Shown: positions 1 to 8,005, counted from the first letter of the stretch. The stretch is DNA of 64,000 nucleotides from Sulfurisoma sp. (GCA_030691075.1 JAUYFI010000081.1:1-64000); one strand, 5' to 3'. The notes: a model not told the origin generated them from the letters alone. A program made the numbers and translations.

Positions 1-85
1 TGAGCCGTTCGAGCACCTCCCATCCGTCCATGTCGGGCAGATGCAGGTCGAGCGTGATGGCGGTCGGTTTCGCGCGCTCGACCCA
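1..85 (-). pseudogene. Response-regulator receiver fragment
   Basis: The minus strand reads [19 protein letters not shown], the segment around the phospho-acceptor Asp of a CheY-like receiver domain (hydrophobic strand, then D-x-x-L-P-x-M-D-G). The 3' side leaves the window at base 1, so the downstream part is not visible. The 5' side stops near base 85, where the frame becomes nucleotidyltransferase-like sequence with no receiver beginning. It is therefore a truncated gene or one side of a chimeric junction. Whether it belongs to a single-domain regulator or a hybrid kinase cannot be told. Confidence 0.6.
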
Positions 86-196
86 TTGCAGATCGAGATC
101 GCTGCCCTCGGCATCTGCGCCGCTCAGCACGGAGCCGAACACGTGCGGATTGCAGGCACGGTTCTGCTCCACCACGCGGCGGATGTCTTCACGGTG
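86..196 (-). pseudogene. MNT-type nucleotidyltransferase fragment
   Basis: The minus strand encodes [20 protein letters not shown] followed by [16 protein letters not shown]. This matches the GSxxxG...DSDxDL core of minimal nucleotidyltransferases, the antitoxin or AMPylating partner of HEPN toxins. Only about 37 residues remain. The sequence runs in frame into the receiver fragment at its 3' end and abuts the acnB fragment at its 5' end. It is too short to be functional. A different, complete MNT gene lies at about 19.1-19.4 kb. Confidence 0.65.
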
Positions 197-204
197 GAAA
201 CTTA

Positions 205-432
205 TCGACCTCGACGCGCAACTTCCCCAATCGCCTCGGCATCGACACCCGCGTATTTCTCAGTTCGGCCGAATTGGCTGCTGTGTGCGCGCTGATGGGA
301 AAAATCCCGACCGTCGCCGAGTATATGGAGCAGGTCAAGTCACTCGAAGCCAAGGCCGCCGAAGTCTATCGCTACATGAACTTCGACCAGATCCCCGAGT
401 TCAAGGAAGTGGCGGACACGGTGACGGTGTAA
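205..432 (+). pseudogene. acnB: Aconitate hydratase B, C-terminal fragment
   Basis: Starting at base 205 the frame reads [12 protein letters not shown], then SSAELAAVCALMGKIPTVAEY and YRYMNFDQI up to the TAA at 430-432. This is the distinctive C-terminal end of AcnB, the bifunctional TCA-cycle aconitase/2-methylisocitrate dehydratase of about 860 residues. Only the last 75 codons are present, with no start codon or binding site upstream. The homology begins abruptly next to the nucleotidyltransferase piece. A good intrinsic terminator follows the stop, so the 3' end looks native while everything upstream is missing. Confidence 0.85.
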
Positions 433-436
433 ATAA

Positions 437-460
437 GCCGTCCCGCCAGCGCCGACTTTT
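437..460 (-). repeat. Palindromic repeat family D, copy 1
   Basis: On the minus strand this reads AAAAGTCGGCGCTGGCGGG, ending ACGGC. It is the same word that flanks the 60-bp element at 45601-45660, but here uninterrupted, and it matches the copies in tyrA, copA and the SenB-like gene in its GTCGGCGCTGGCG core. It is noncoding and lies just after the acnB stop. Confidence 0.7.
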
Positions 461-464
461 CAGA

Positions 465-497
465 ACGCCTCCGTGGAGCAAACCACGGGGGCGTTTT
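465..497 (+). terminator. Rho-independent terminator after acnB
   Basis: ACGCC-T-CCGTGG, loop AGCAAA, then CCACGGGGGCGT followed by TTTTC. The stem is long and GC-rich with a T run on the plus strand, placed 33 bases after the acnB stop. The opposite strand lacks a clear T run, so it serves the plus-strand gene best. Confidence 0.75.
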
Positions 498-1131
498 CAC
501 AGTGGCTGGCCACCCCGAATCAGCCCAACCACGAGACCTTCGATCGTCAGGGGGCCATTGACCACGATGGGCGCGTAATCGGGATTCTCCGCAATCAGCT
601 CGACCCGGCTGCCCCGGCGCTGGAGACGTTTCACCGTCACCTCGTCCTCCAGCCGGGCGACGACGATCTGGCCGCTGCGCGCCTCCGCGGTGCGGTGGAC
701 GGCCAGCAGATCGCCATCGAGGATGCCAACACCGCTCATGCTGTTGCCCCGCACCTGCAGCAGATAGTCCGCCCGGGGCGAGAACAGCTCGGGCGCAAGC
801 GGCAGCGTGCCCCGCTGATTCTCCACCGCCAGCAACGGGCTGCCAGCCGCCACCGCGCCGATCAAGGGCAGCCCCGGCGGCGCCACCAGACGAATCCCCC
901 GCGCCGCCCCCGCCGTCATGAGGATCGCCCCTTCTTGACCAGAGCCCGCAAATGATCCTCGGCGGCATTGGGCGAAGCGAAGCCAAAGGCAGCGCAAATC
1001 TCCAGCCGGGTCGGCGGCGCGCCGCTCTCCGCCAGGTGATTGCGGATGAAGTCGAGTATCTCCCGCTGACGCGGTGTCAGGACCTCCTGGGGATGGGCCG
1101 TGGGGTTTGGGTTATTCCCACTAATGTGCAA
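497..1131 (-). pseudogene. lexA: LexA repressor, single-base frameshift
   Basis: LexA represses SOS genes and self-cleaves when stimulated by RecA. The N-terminal winged helix ([41 protein letters not shown]) is in one frame. The cleavage/dimerisation domain (cleavage site VAAGSP, catalytic Ser in RGNSMSG, catalytic Lys in VTVKRL) is in another. The frames join if one G is added to the G run opposite bases 927-930, which would restore KKGAILM. All catalytic residues are intact, so this is either a very recent mutation or a homopolymer sequencing error. The start is uncertain: TTG at 1131 and an unusual CTG at 1080, just after AGGAGG, are the candidates. It is divergent from the toxin-antitoxin pair. 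Confidence 0.85.
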
Positions 1132-1142
1132 TACTTGTATTG
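1129..1142. promoter_or_regulatory. Palindrome upstream of antitoxin gene
   Basis: CAATAC-TT-GTATTG is a perfect 6-bp-arm inverted repeat 22 bases before the antitoxin ATG. It sits in the divergent region shared with lexA. Ribbon-helix-helix antitoxins normally repress their own operon through such palindromes, so this is a plausible operator. That role is inferred from position only. Confidence 0.5.
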
Positions 1143-1164
1143 TCGTCTTTTGGGAGACTGAACC

Positions 1165-1398
1165 ATGGTTCATGCCGTATCAATTCGCCTGCCTGACGAA
1201 ATCACGACCAGGCTCGCCGATCTCTCGGCCAAGACTGGCCGGAGCAAGACCTATTACATAACCGAGGCGATCATCGAGCACCTGGCCGACCTGGAGGATA
1301 TCTACCTGGCTGAGCAGCGCTTGACCGAGATTCGTGCCGGCCGCAGCACGATACACACACTGGATGACGTAGAACGCGATCTTGGCCTGGCGAATTGA
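1165..1398 (+). CDS. RelB/StbD-like ribbon-helix-helix antitoxin
   Basis: A 77-residue protein beginning [20 protein letters not shown], the short beta strand and first helix of a ribbon-helix-helix DNA-binding domain. The conserved turn [13 protein letters not shown] and an acidic C-terminal toxin-binding tail follow. A GGGAG ribosome site sits 8 bases before the ATG. The gene overlaps the toxin start by 17 bases, the usual arrangement of type II modules. It likely neutralises the downstream RelE/ParE toxin and autoregulates through the palindrome at 1129-1142. Confidence 0.85.
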   Translation: MVHAVSIRLPDEITTRLADLSAKTGRSKTYYITEAIIEHLADLEDIYLAEQRLTEIRAGRSTIHTLDDVERDLGLAN

Positions 1399-1651
1399 AT
1401 TCGGCGGCGAGGCCAGGAAAGACCTGGCCAAGCTCGACAAGCCGGTGGCCAGGCGAATCACTGCGTTTCTGCGTGAGCGTGTTGCCTGCTCGGAGGATCC
1501 GCGCAGCATCGGCGACGCCCTCAAGGGATCGGCATTGGGCGACTTGTGGAAGTACCGGGTAGGCGATTGGCGAATCATCTGCAGCATCGAGGACGGCGCA
1601 CTGCGCGTCCTTGTGGTGCGAATCGGCAACCGTCGCGAGGTGTATCGATAG
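1382..1651 (+). CDS. RelE/ParE-family toxin
   Basis: An 89-residue basic protein starting at TTG ([20 protein letters not shown]). It carries the family pattern [10 protein letters not shown] ... [20 protein letters not shown] ... [12 protein letters not shown]. These are the strands and C-terminal basic residues of RelE-like ribosome-dependent RNases; ParE gyrase poisons share the fold. The TTG start is chosen because it gives the conserved N-terminus and overlaps the antitoxin. Sequence alone does not say whether the target is mRNA or gyrase. The gene is complete and not frameshifted. Confidence 0.85.
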   Translation: MAWRIEFGGEARKDLAKLDKPVARRITAFLRERVACSEDPRSIGDALKGSALGDLWKYRVGDWRIICSIEDGALRVLVVRIGNRREVYR

Positions 1652-1689
1652 ATGCCAGTCGCTTGAAGCAAAGACCGCGCTCCCCTCCA

Positions 1690-2140
1690 ATGCCGAATCG
1701 AAAAAAGTGGCTTGAATGGCATGGGGCCGCCGTCCTCGGCGCGGCGACCGTCCTCGGTTTCGCGCCGTTCGGCCTTTTCCCGCTGCCCTTCGCTACCCTT
1801 GCACTTCTGTTCCGCGCCTGGCGGGGCGCCGCGACGCCCTGGCGCGCGGCGCAGACCGGTTATGTCTGGGGGCTGGGTTTCTTCCTCGCCGGGGTGTCCT
1901 GGATCTATGTCAGCCTCAATCAATTCGGCGACATGGCGCCGCCGCTCGCGGCCGTCGCGACCCTGCTGTTCTGCGCCGTCCTCGCCGCTTTTCCGGCACT
2001 CGCCGGCTTTGCCTTTGCGCGTTACCGCGGCGGCACGGCAGGGGGCGACGCCCTGCTCGCCGCCGGCCTGTGGGCGCTGACCGAATGGCTGCGCGGCTGG
2101 ATTTTCACCGGCTTTCCCTGGCTTGCGCTCGGCTACTCGC
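1690..2140 (+). pseudogene. lnt: Apolipoprotein N-acyltransferase, N-terminal fragment
   Basis: Lnt adds the third acyl chain to lipoproteins in the inner membrane. The frame from ATG 1690 shows its membrane-embedded N-terminal part: GAATVLGFAPFGLFPLPFAT, GYVWGLGFFLAGVSWIYVSL, FGDMAPPLAA and WALTEWLRGWIFTGFPWLA. It breaks after LALGYS, where the IS91-like transposase begins. About 150 of some 500 residues remain and the whole periplasmic nitrilase-like catalytic domain is missing. An intact copy presumably lies elsewhere, because Lnt is essential in most proteobacteria (family knowledge, not seen here). Confidence 0.85.
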
Positions 2141-2260
2141 CGTCCCGAGCAGACGCTGTGGTATCGCACCGTCCAGGCGCACTTCGCCACTTGGCTGGAA
2201 CTGTCCGGCGGGCCCGGTGGCGAGTCGCCGCCGGCGTATGTCGAGCGCACCTTCCGCCGC

Positions 2261-2320
2261 TGATGAAACAACTGCGCTACAAGGCGGTCGAGCAAAAGAC
2301 GCTCTCCTCGCCGTAGCGGA
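2261..2320 (+). repeat. 60-bp palindromic element A, copy 1
   Basis: This 60-base unit runs from TGATGAAACAACTGCGCTAC to CTCCTCGCCGTAGCGGA. It recurs at 45601-45660 with 56 of 60 bases identical and the same two ends. Inner arms CGCTAC...GTAGCG and GGCG...CGCC form a stem. Here it splits the transposase exactly between the codons for TFRR and YLDCG. Confidence 0.85.
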
Positions 2321-2407
2321 TATCTCGACTGCGGCATCCTCGCCCATGGCTTTGCCCGCGCCTGGTGTGACACATGCCAGCACGAGTTCCTCATCGCCTA
2401 TTCCTGT

Positions 2408-2432
2408 CCCGCAAGGGGATTTCCTTCGGTCA
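2408..2432 (+). repeat. 25-bp hairpin insertion in transposase
   Basis: Transposase homology (AYSC) is interrupted by about 25 bases and resumes at GRGVCPSC in another frame. The insert contains CCGcAAGG-GGATTT-CCTTcGG, a small near-perfect hairpin. I see no second copy in the window, so its identity as a repeat is inferred only from the interruption. Confidence 0.5.
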
Positions 2433-2946
2433 CAAGGCCGGGGCGTGTGCCCCTCATGTAATACGCGGCGCATGGTCGAGACGGCGGCGCATCTGGCCGA
2501 TCATGTCTTCCCGCGCCTGGCCGTGCGCCAATGGGTGCTGGCGGTGCCCAAACGCTTGCGCTACTTCCTGCACGATGATGCCGACCTGCAAGGCGCGGTG
2601 CTGCGCATTTTCCTCGCCGAGGTGGAACGCTGTCTGCGCGCACACAGTGCCGGCTGTGGTGACGCGGCCCGCAGCGGGGCGGTGGCCTTTATCCATCGCT
2701 TCGGCTCGTCGCTCAACGAACATGTGCATTTTCATTGCTGCGTCATCGACGGGGTGTTCGAGCCGGCCGCGGAGGACGATGCCGCCAACGTGATGTTTCA
2801 TGCGGCGGCCGGACTGGATGAGGAGGCCATTGCCGCGGTGCAGGCGCAGGTGCGGCGGCGCGCCCTACGCACTTTCGTCCGGCGCGGGCTAATCGGGAAG
2901 GAGGATGCCGAGGCAATGGCCGGCTGGGAACACGGCGGCGGGTTTT

Positions 2947-3006
2947 AGTTTCGGCCGCTGCGCTTAACGCCGATGAAGCCGGCGTTAGCCTACGCTGAAG
3001 CTTCGC
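2947..3006 (+). repeat. About 60-bp palindromic insertion in transposase
   Basis: Between HGGGF and SVDAAVRI there is extra DNA containing TTAACGCCG-atgaag-CCGGCGTTA, an 8-bp-arm palindrome with partly matching outer arms (CTGCGC / ACGCTG). TTTCGG occurs at 2949-2954 and again at 3007-3012, a possible short target duplication, though the exact ends are ambiguous. It adds stop codons to the transposase. Confidence 0.55.
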
Positions 3007-3717
3007 TTTCGGTGGATGCCGCGGTGCGCATCGCGGGTGCCGACCGGGCGGGTTTGGAGCGGCTGCTGCGTTACTGCGCGCGCCCACCCTTCGCGCTGGA
3101 GCACTTGCAGCAACGGGATGCCGGGCATCTGGTCTATCACTGTCCCAAGCCACGTCGCGGCGACCCCGGCGATCTGGTGCTGACACCGCTGGAGCTGATC
3201 GACCGGATCGCCGCCCTGGTGCCACGGCCACGGACGCATCGCCATCGTTACTACGGGGTGCTGGCGCCCAATTCGCCGCTGCGGGCGGCCGTGACGGCGC
3301 TGGCGCCGGTGGCGGCGCCCAAGCCGACACTTGCGGAAGCTGCCGCAATCGAACCCCGCCACCGCGCGGCGGCGCGCTATCTGTGGGCGATGCTGCTGGC
3401 CCGAATCTATGAGGCTTTCCCGCTGGCCTGCCCGATCTGTCGTGCCGAGATGCGCATCATCGCCTTCATCAACGAGGCCAGTACCGTGAAGAAGATTCTC
3501 GATCACATCGGTGAATCAACCCAACCGCCGAGAATCGCCCCGGCGCGCGGGCCACCGCTGTGGGAGGCGGCCGCCGGGGCGGAACCGGCGGGTAATGATC
3601 CTCGGTGGGATGCGGGAGCAGAGCCGGGTCCAGAGATCGAGTTCGATCAGCGCATCGCCTGGTAGCAGGCAGGTGCAAAATCAAGACAAGCCGCCGCTCG
3701 TCGTGCAGTGACTCGCG

Positions 3718-3765
3718 CCCGAGGCCCTGAGCGTGGCTGCCGGCCGCCACGCTCAGGGCCTCGGG
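3718..3765. repeat. Perfect 20-bp-stem hairpin after transposase
   Basis: CCCGAGGCCCTGAGCGTGGC and its exact reverse complement are separated by 8 bases. It lies 52 bases after the transposase stop, where an IS91-type terminus would be expected. No T run follows, so an ordinary terminator is less likely. Confidence 0.65.
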
Positions 3766-4069
3766 CAGTGCTGGCGGTGCGATGCGGAAGGTTTTCTGGC
3801 GGCGTCTGACTCTTTCCCGTGCGAAATCAGCGATTGACCGTGGCGGCCCGTGGCGGCCAGGGTAGAAGATACTCCCGCATGTCGCGTTGAATTTCCTATT
3901 CTTTTATCGGAATGGGCTATAGTCAAATTAGTCACTTACCGGTCAAATGATGTCGAAACGTGATAAGAATGCATCGTAGATCAGGCACTAACATTTTTTG
4001 GTTCCGGCTTGTCCGGCTTGGGTGTTGTGCTTCAGGCTTGAATCCACCGCTTGATTGGGGAGGCTTAAA
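3766..4069. other. Noncoding stretch with diverged direct repeat
   Basis: No gene is recognisable in these 304 bases. AT content rises after about 3880. Bases 3867-3905 (agatactc...ttgaatttcctat) resemble 7967-8005, on the far side of the kelch gene, strongly so over ATTTCCTAT-CTTT and AGATACTC. The stretch ends with GGGGAGG just before the kelch-gene ATG. A promoter for that gene is presumably here, but no convincing -35/-10 pair could be assigned. Confidence 0.5.
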
Positions 4070-7000
4070 ATGAGCGCATTCGTGAACCGCTCCAACCCAC
4101 TGTTATGGTTTATGGTTTTATTAATAGCCACTTTTTTGGCCGGGTGGGAATCAACTGCGTTTGCCGCCCCGACACCGGCTTCCGGAAGCGGCGCCTGGAC
4201 CACCGAAGCTCCGATGCCTACCGCCCGCTGGGGCGCAGCCAGCGGGGTGATCAACGGCAAGCTCTACGTGGCGGGAGGCTGGAGGAGTGGGACCAGCTCG
4301 TTGGCCACCCTCGAGGTCTACGATCCTGCTACCAATACCTGGGCCACGAAAGCCCCCATGCCAACGGCCCGAGGCGGAGCGGGCGGAGCGGTGATCAACG
4401 GCAAGCTCTACGTAGTGGGAGGCGATATTGCCGCGAGCCAAAAGCTGGCCACCCTTGAGGTCTACGACCCCACCACCGACACCTGGACCACGAAAGCCCC
4501 CATGCCTACTCCGCGCTCGCTTCCAGGGGCTGTCGCGATTGATGGTCAACTGTATGTGGCGGGAGGCTGCATGGGATGGTGCGCGCCTACGACAAATGTA
4601 CTCCAGGTCTACGACCCCACCACCGACACCTGGACCACGAAAGCCCCCCTGCCTACCGCGCGCGGCTCCGCAGATGTTGCGGTGGTAAACGGCCTCTTTT
4701 ATGTCATGGGCGGTTGCTGTGGGTTCAGTACTCCTGAATCCGAACTGATGGCCAGAACCATCGAGGTATATAACCCAACGACCAACACATGGACCACCAA
4801 GACTCAGCATCTCGTTGGGTCGGGCGGCACGGCGGGGTCTATTAACGGGAAGATTTATGTGGCGGAGGACTCCGCAGCCACTGAGGTCTACGACCCTGCA
4901 GCCGATACTTGGGCCTCTCTTTCGCCCATGACCGTCGCCCGGTATTATACCGCCGGCGGGGTGATCGACGGCAAGCTCTACGTGGCGGGAGGCTGGAGTG
5001 GTACCGGGGGGACAGCCGTCCTCGAGGCGCTCAGTGTGGCGGAAGCAGCTCCTGCTCCCTACACATCCGATGCCAACACCGTCCTGCTCGATCACCTTGA
5101 TGGAGCGACGAGCGCGAGCGTCCTCGCCTATAGCGAGGATGGCGTGGTGTGCGGTGCGTACGGTGGGTCTCCGAAGCCTTCGGCGACACCAAATTCAGCT
5201 TATGTCACAGGCCCCAGTGGCTTGAGCCAGGCTCTTAGCCTGGGCACTCCGGTGTTTCAACCCGCCGGATCGAATACCTATCTCCAGTATCCGGGCGGAC
5301 AACTCTTGAGCCAGGCCAACGGCACGATCGAGTTCTGGACCTACCTGACGACCTACGGGCCGGGTGTGGGTCTCGTACGGCAGGGGCCGTTTCCTGGCTC
5401 GTGCGCCGGATGGACATTTAGCATGGATGTGACTTCGACCGGTCAACTCAGTGCAGGGGCTTGGGCTGCGTTCAGCCTGAACTCCGGCGCAACGACGGTG
5501 CCGCTTAATACCTGGACACATGTGGCAGCGAGCTGGGGCAGCAGCGGGGCAAAACTCTATATCAATGGGGTGCAGGTCGGCAGCGATGTCAATACCGGTA
5601 TGCCCGCCAGCGGGTATGGCGGATCAGTGCTGGTCAATTATGGCGCAGGCGGCATCGTCACGCAGATCGACGAGCTTCGCATCTCGAATGTCCAGCGGAC
5701 GAGCTTCGCGCTTGGCACGGTTGCGGCGCCTGCCGCGCCCACGGGAGTACAAGCCATACCGGGAAATAGCCAGGCGACCATCTCCTGGAATGCGGTGAGC
5801 GGTGCGACCAGTTACAACGTCTACATGGCGACGCAATCGGGCGTGACCAAAACCAGCACGACGCTGGCGGGCTTCATGGCGCACACTGCTGTCACGAGTC
5901 CTTATGTTCATACTGGCCTCACCAACGGCACGCCCTATTACTTCGTCGTGACTGCGGTCAACGCATCGGGCGAGAGTATTGAGTCTTCGCAGGTGTCGGC
6001 AACGCCTGCCGAGCCCACGTGGCCGACTTCTTCTGCCGACTGCGTTTTCAGTTGGGGAGAAAGAGGCTATCCAGGACTGTTCTCCCCCGCACCCGCAATA
6101 TCCGAATCTTTTGGAGATTATTACTACCGGTTTTATTCAGGCACCAACTCATACCTCGGCGTTTCCATACCAAACCAACGGCTTGTTTACGTTGGACGAC
6201 TGTCTGGCAACACCTTGCTGGATTTGGGTGCCCTCGCTACTTGGATTAGAACGGCGGGGTGCCAGACGGACAGGTTTCCCGTAGCCAGCAATTGGGCTGC
6301 AAGCGGCGCTGCTTTCGATGGCACCAACTACCTCGTGTCACTGGAGAGCGATACGCAAACGGCAGCCGTTGCCGCCCAGATGATGTCGTCCACCGACGCC
6401 AGGGTTGGCTCTGTGATTTCAATTGGCCGTAGCGGACAATCCTGCTGCAGCGCTGTCGCTTTCGACGGCGCCAATTACCTCATGATATGGGAAGAGGATC
6501 AGGGGATTAAAAACAGTTGGGCTCCGTTCATGATTTACGGCCAGTTTATCGACACGGCCGGCGCGGCCATGGGATTGCCTTTTCCCATGACCACGTCGGG
6601 CATCAGTCAAGACGGGGTCAAGGTGCTGGCTTACGGCGGCGGAAAATACCTGCTGACCTATACCCGGCTCATTATTCCCGCCAACGGAGACAATGCGAAT
6701 AACCGATATATCGCCGGGCGCATTATTTCGCCCGACGGCAGCATGGGGAACGAATTCCGCATCAGCAATGGTTTCGGCGCCAGCAGCAGCATGGCTTTCG
6801 ACGGGACGAATTTCTTCGTGGTCTGGACAGAAGACTCGCAAGATTATGAGGTGCGAGGAAGGTTTGTCAGCGCCAGCGGTACTCTGGGCCAGGAAATCTC
6901 CATCAACGCCAGTCTGGCCCCAAGCGACATCCCTCCTGCCGTTGCCTTTGACGGCGCCAATTACCTGGTGGCGTGGAATGACGAGGTCGGCGGAAGGGAA

Positions 7001-7405
7001 ACCGACGAATGGGATATCTTCGGCCAGCGGGTAAGCCCCAATGGCGCTCTGGTGGGGAACGTGATTCCGATCGTCACCGAAGCTGGTCCGCAGGTAGTTC
7101 CGACCCTTGCTTTTGACGGTACCAACTATCTGGCCGTTTGGATAGACGCGAAAACCGACGCCAACCACAATAATATTTGCGATGCCGGCGAAGGCACTTG
7201 CTGGGATGTTTACGGCCAATATATCGGCAAGGACGGCGCCCTTGTCGGCAATAAGATCACAATCAGCACCGATGCGGGCAACCAGATGGGCGGGGCGATA
7301 TCCTTCAACGGAAAATCTTATGTCGGGGTGAATAGCGGCATAGTGATGGGTGAAGGCGGCCCTACTCAAGTCGGCGATACCTACGGGGTATTCATAACGC
7401 CGTAA
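4070..7405 (+). CDS. Secreted kelch/LamG/FN3 repeat protein
   Basis: A 1111-residue protein. Start ATG 4070 is chosen over an upstream TTG (4055) because GGGGAGG is well spaced and a signal peptide (residues 1-32, hydrophobic core WFMVLLIATFLAG, ending AFA) follows. Residues about 38-325 hold six kelch-type repeats (VINGKLYVAGG, LEVYDPATNTW, APMPTAR), predicting a beta propeller. Residues about 340-550 are LamG/concanavalin-like (FWTYLTT, WTHVAASWGSSGAKLYINGV). Residues about 560-650 are a fibronectin type III domain (PTGVQAIPGNSQATISWNAV). The C-terminal 450 residues repeat AFDGTNYLVxW units. No anchor or sorting motif is visible. It probably binds a surface or polysaccharide outside the cell; that function is inference. 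Lower GC than its neighbours suggests transfer. Confidence 0.8.
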   Translation: MSAFVNRSNPLLWFMVLLIATFLAGWESTAFAAPTPASGSGAWTTEAPMPTARWGAASGVINGKLYVAGGWRSGTSSLATLEVYDPATNTWATKAPMPTARGGAGGAVINGKLYVVGGDIAASQKLATLEVYDPTTDTWTTKAPMPTPRSLPGAVAIDGQLYVAGGCMGWCAPTTNVLQVYDPTTDTWTTKAPLPTARGSADVAVVNGLFYVMGGCCGFSTPESELMARTIEVYNPTTNTWTTKTQHLVGSGGTAGSINGKIYVAEDSAATEVYDPAADTWASLSPMTVARYYTAGGVIDGKLYVAGGWSGTGGTAVLEALSVAEAAPAPYTSDANTVLLDHLDGATSASVLAYSEDGVVCGAYGGSPKPSATPNSAYVTGPSGLSQALSLGTPVFQPAGSNTYLQYPGGQLLSQANGTIEFWTYLTTYGPGVGLVRQGPFPGSCAGWTFSMDVTSTGQLSAGAWAAFSLNSGATTVPLNTWTHVAASWGSSGAKLYINGVQVGSDVNTGMPASGYGGSVLVNYGAGGIVTQIDELRISNVQRTSFALGTVAAPAAPTGVQAIPGNSQATISWNAVSGATSYNVYMATQSGVTKTSTTLAGFMAHTAVTSPYVHTGLTNGTPYYFVVTAVNASGESIESSQVSATPAEPTWPTSSADCVFSWGERGYPGLFSPAPAISESFGDYYYRFYSGTNSYLGVSIPNQRLVYVGRLSGNTLLDLGALATWIRTAGCQTDRFPVASNWAASGAAFDGTNYLVSLESDTQTAAVAAQMMSSTDARVGSVISIGRSGQSCCSAVAFDGANYLMIWEEDQGIKNSWAPFMIYGQFIDTAGAAMGLPFPMTTSGISQDGVKVLAYGGGKYLLTYTRLIIPANGDNANNRYIAGRIISPDGSMGNEFRISNGFGASSSMAFDGTNFFVVWTEDSQDYEVRGRFVSASGTLGQEISINASLAPSDIPPAVAFDGANYLVAWNDEVGGRETDEWDIFGQRVSPNGALVGNVIPIVTEAGPQVVPTLAFDGTNYLAVWIDAKTDANHNNICDAGEGTCWDVYGQYIGKDGALVGNKITISTDAGNQMGGAISFNGKSYVGVNSGIVMGEGGPTQVGDTYGVFITP

Positions 7406-7460
7406 ATACATTGGGGGACAGGCGCGCCAACTCCTGTCAGCGCTGCCACTACGAAAGGAT

Positions 7461-7858
7461 ATGAAACTGAACGATTTACGCCGCCGCGGCGCGGGCGCCC
7501 TTTCCGCGACACTCGGCCTCGACCCGCGCGAGGCCAGCCTCGAAGCGCAGATTTTGCTCTGCCGTGCGATCCAGCAACCCCGCTCCTGGCTCGCCGGCCA
7601 CGACCGCGATCCGCTTTCCCCCGAGCAGGCCGCCGCATTCGATGCGTTGTTGCAGCGCCGCCTCCGGGGCGAGCCGGTCGCCTGCATCCTGGGCGAGCGC
7701 GAATTCTACAGCCTCAATTTCAAGGTCACCCCGGCGGTGCTGATTCCCCGCCCGGAAACCGAGCTGCTGGTGGAACTGGCGCTGGAGCGCATCCCGCCCG
7801 ACCGGTCTTGCCGTGTGCTGGACCTCGGCACCGGCAGCGGTGCGGTGGCGATCAGCCA
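7461..7858 (+). pseudogene. prmC: Peptide-release-factor methyltransferase, N-terminal fragment
   Basis: PrmC methylates the GGQ glutamine of release factors. From ATG 7461 (GAAAGGAT upstream) the fragment shows the helical N-terminal domain and the linker RRLRGEPVACILGEREFYSL, then VLIPRPETELLVE and the SAM-binding motif LDLGTGSGAVAIS. Homology stops at 7858, before the catalytic NPPY motif, and an unrelated tail runs to a stop at 7913. About 133 of some 280 residues remain. The loss of NPPY makes activity implausible. Confidence 0.85.
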
Positions 7859-8005
7859 CCCGATTTACAGCAGTTTAAGGACTCAATCCGTTCCAGGCCA
7901 CGGCCTGGGATAAGAACAGGGTCGTTCTGAGGGGAATTGACGATTGACTACGGCAACCAAACCCGGAGATACTCTCAAATGTGCGATTGAATTTCCTATC
8001 CTTTG
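7859..8005. other. Noncoding junction segment with repeat and hairpin
   Basis: This segment joins the prmC fragment to the cheW fragment. It contains the perfect palindrome CCAGGCC-AC-GGCCTGG (7893-7908). Bases 7967-8005 resemble 3867-3905, so the kelch-gene segment is bracketed by direct repeats. No coding potential was recognised. Confidence 0.5.

Larger units (their letters stand above)
2140..3665 (+). pseudogene. IS91-family transposase, broken by three insertions
   Basis: Pieces in order: RPEQTLWYRTVQAHFATWLE; YLDCGILAHGFARAWCDTC; a zinc-binding part with GRGVCPSCNTRRM; the catalytic part with GSSLNEHVHFHCCVIDGVF, whose HxH is typical of Y2/HUH transposases; then VRIAGADRAGLERLLRYCAR and HRHRYYGVLAPNSPLR to a TAG at 3665. 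The reading frame is interrupted at 2261-2320 (60 bp, opening with TGA TGA), near 2408-2432 (25 bp, frame change) and at 2947-3006 (about 60 bp with stops). Each interruption is a small palindrome-containing insert with transposase homology resuming on both sides. The protein cannot be made as one chain. Confidence 0.8.
2140..3765 (+). mobile_element. Decayed IS91-like insertion sequence
   Basis: This segment begins inside lnt and contains a degraded IS91-family transposase followed by a perfect 20-bp-stem hairpin. IS91 elements move by rolling-circle replication and end in hairpin-forming termini rather than classical inverted repeats. The left end is placed where lnt homology stops. The right end is placed tentatively at the hairpin. 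No target duplication is expected for this family and none was found. The lnt 3' part does not resume downstream, so either a deletion followed insertion or the join is artificial. Confidence 0.6.

Noticed and set aside
2261-2266. TGA TGA in the transposase as possible recoding or selenocysteine codons
   Set aside because: They are the first bases of the 60-bp element A, which also occurs in noncoding DNA, and the transposase is broken at two other places.
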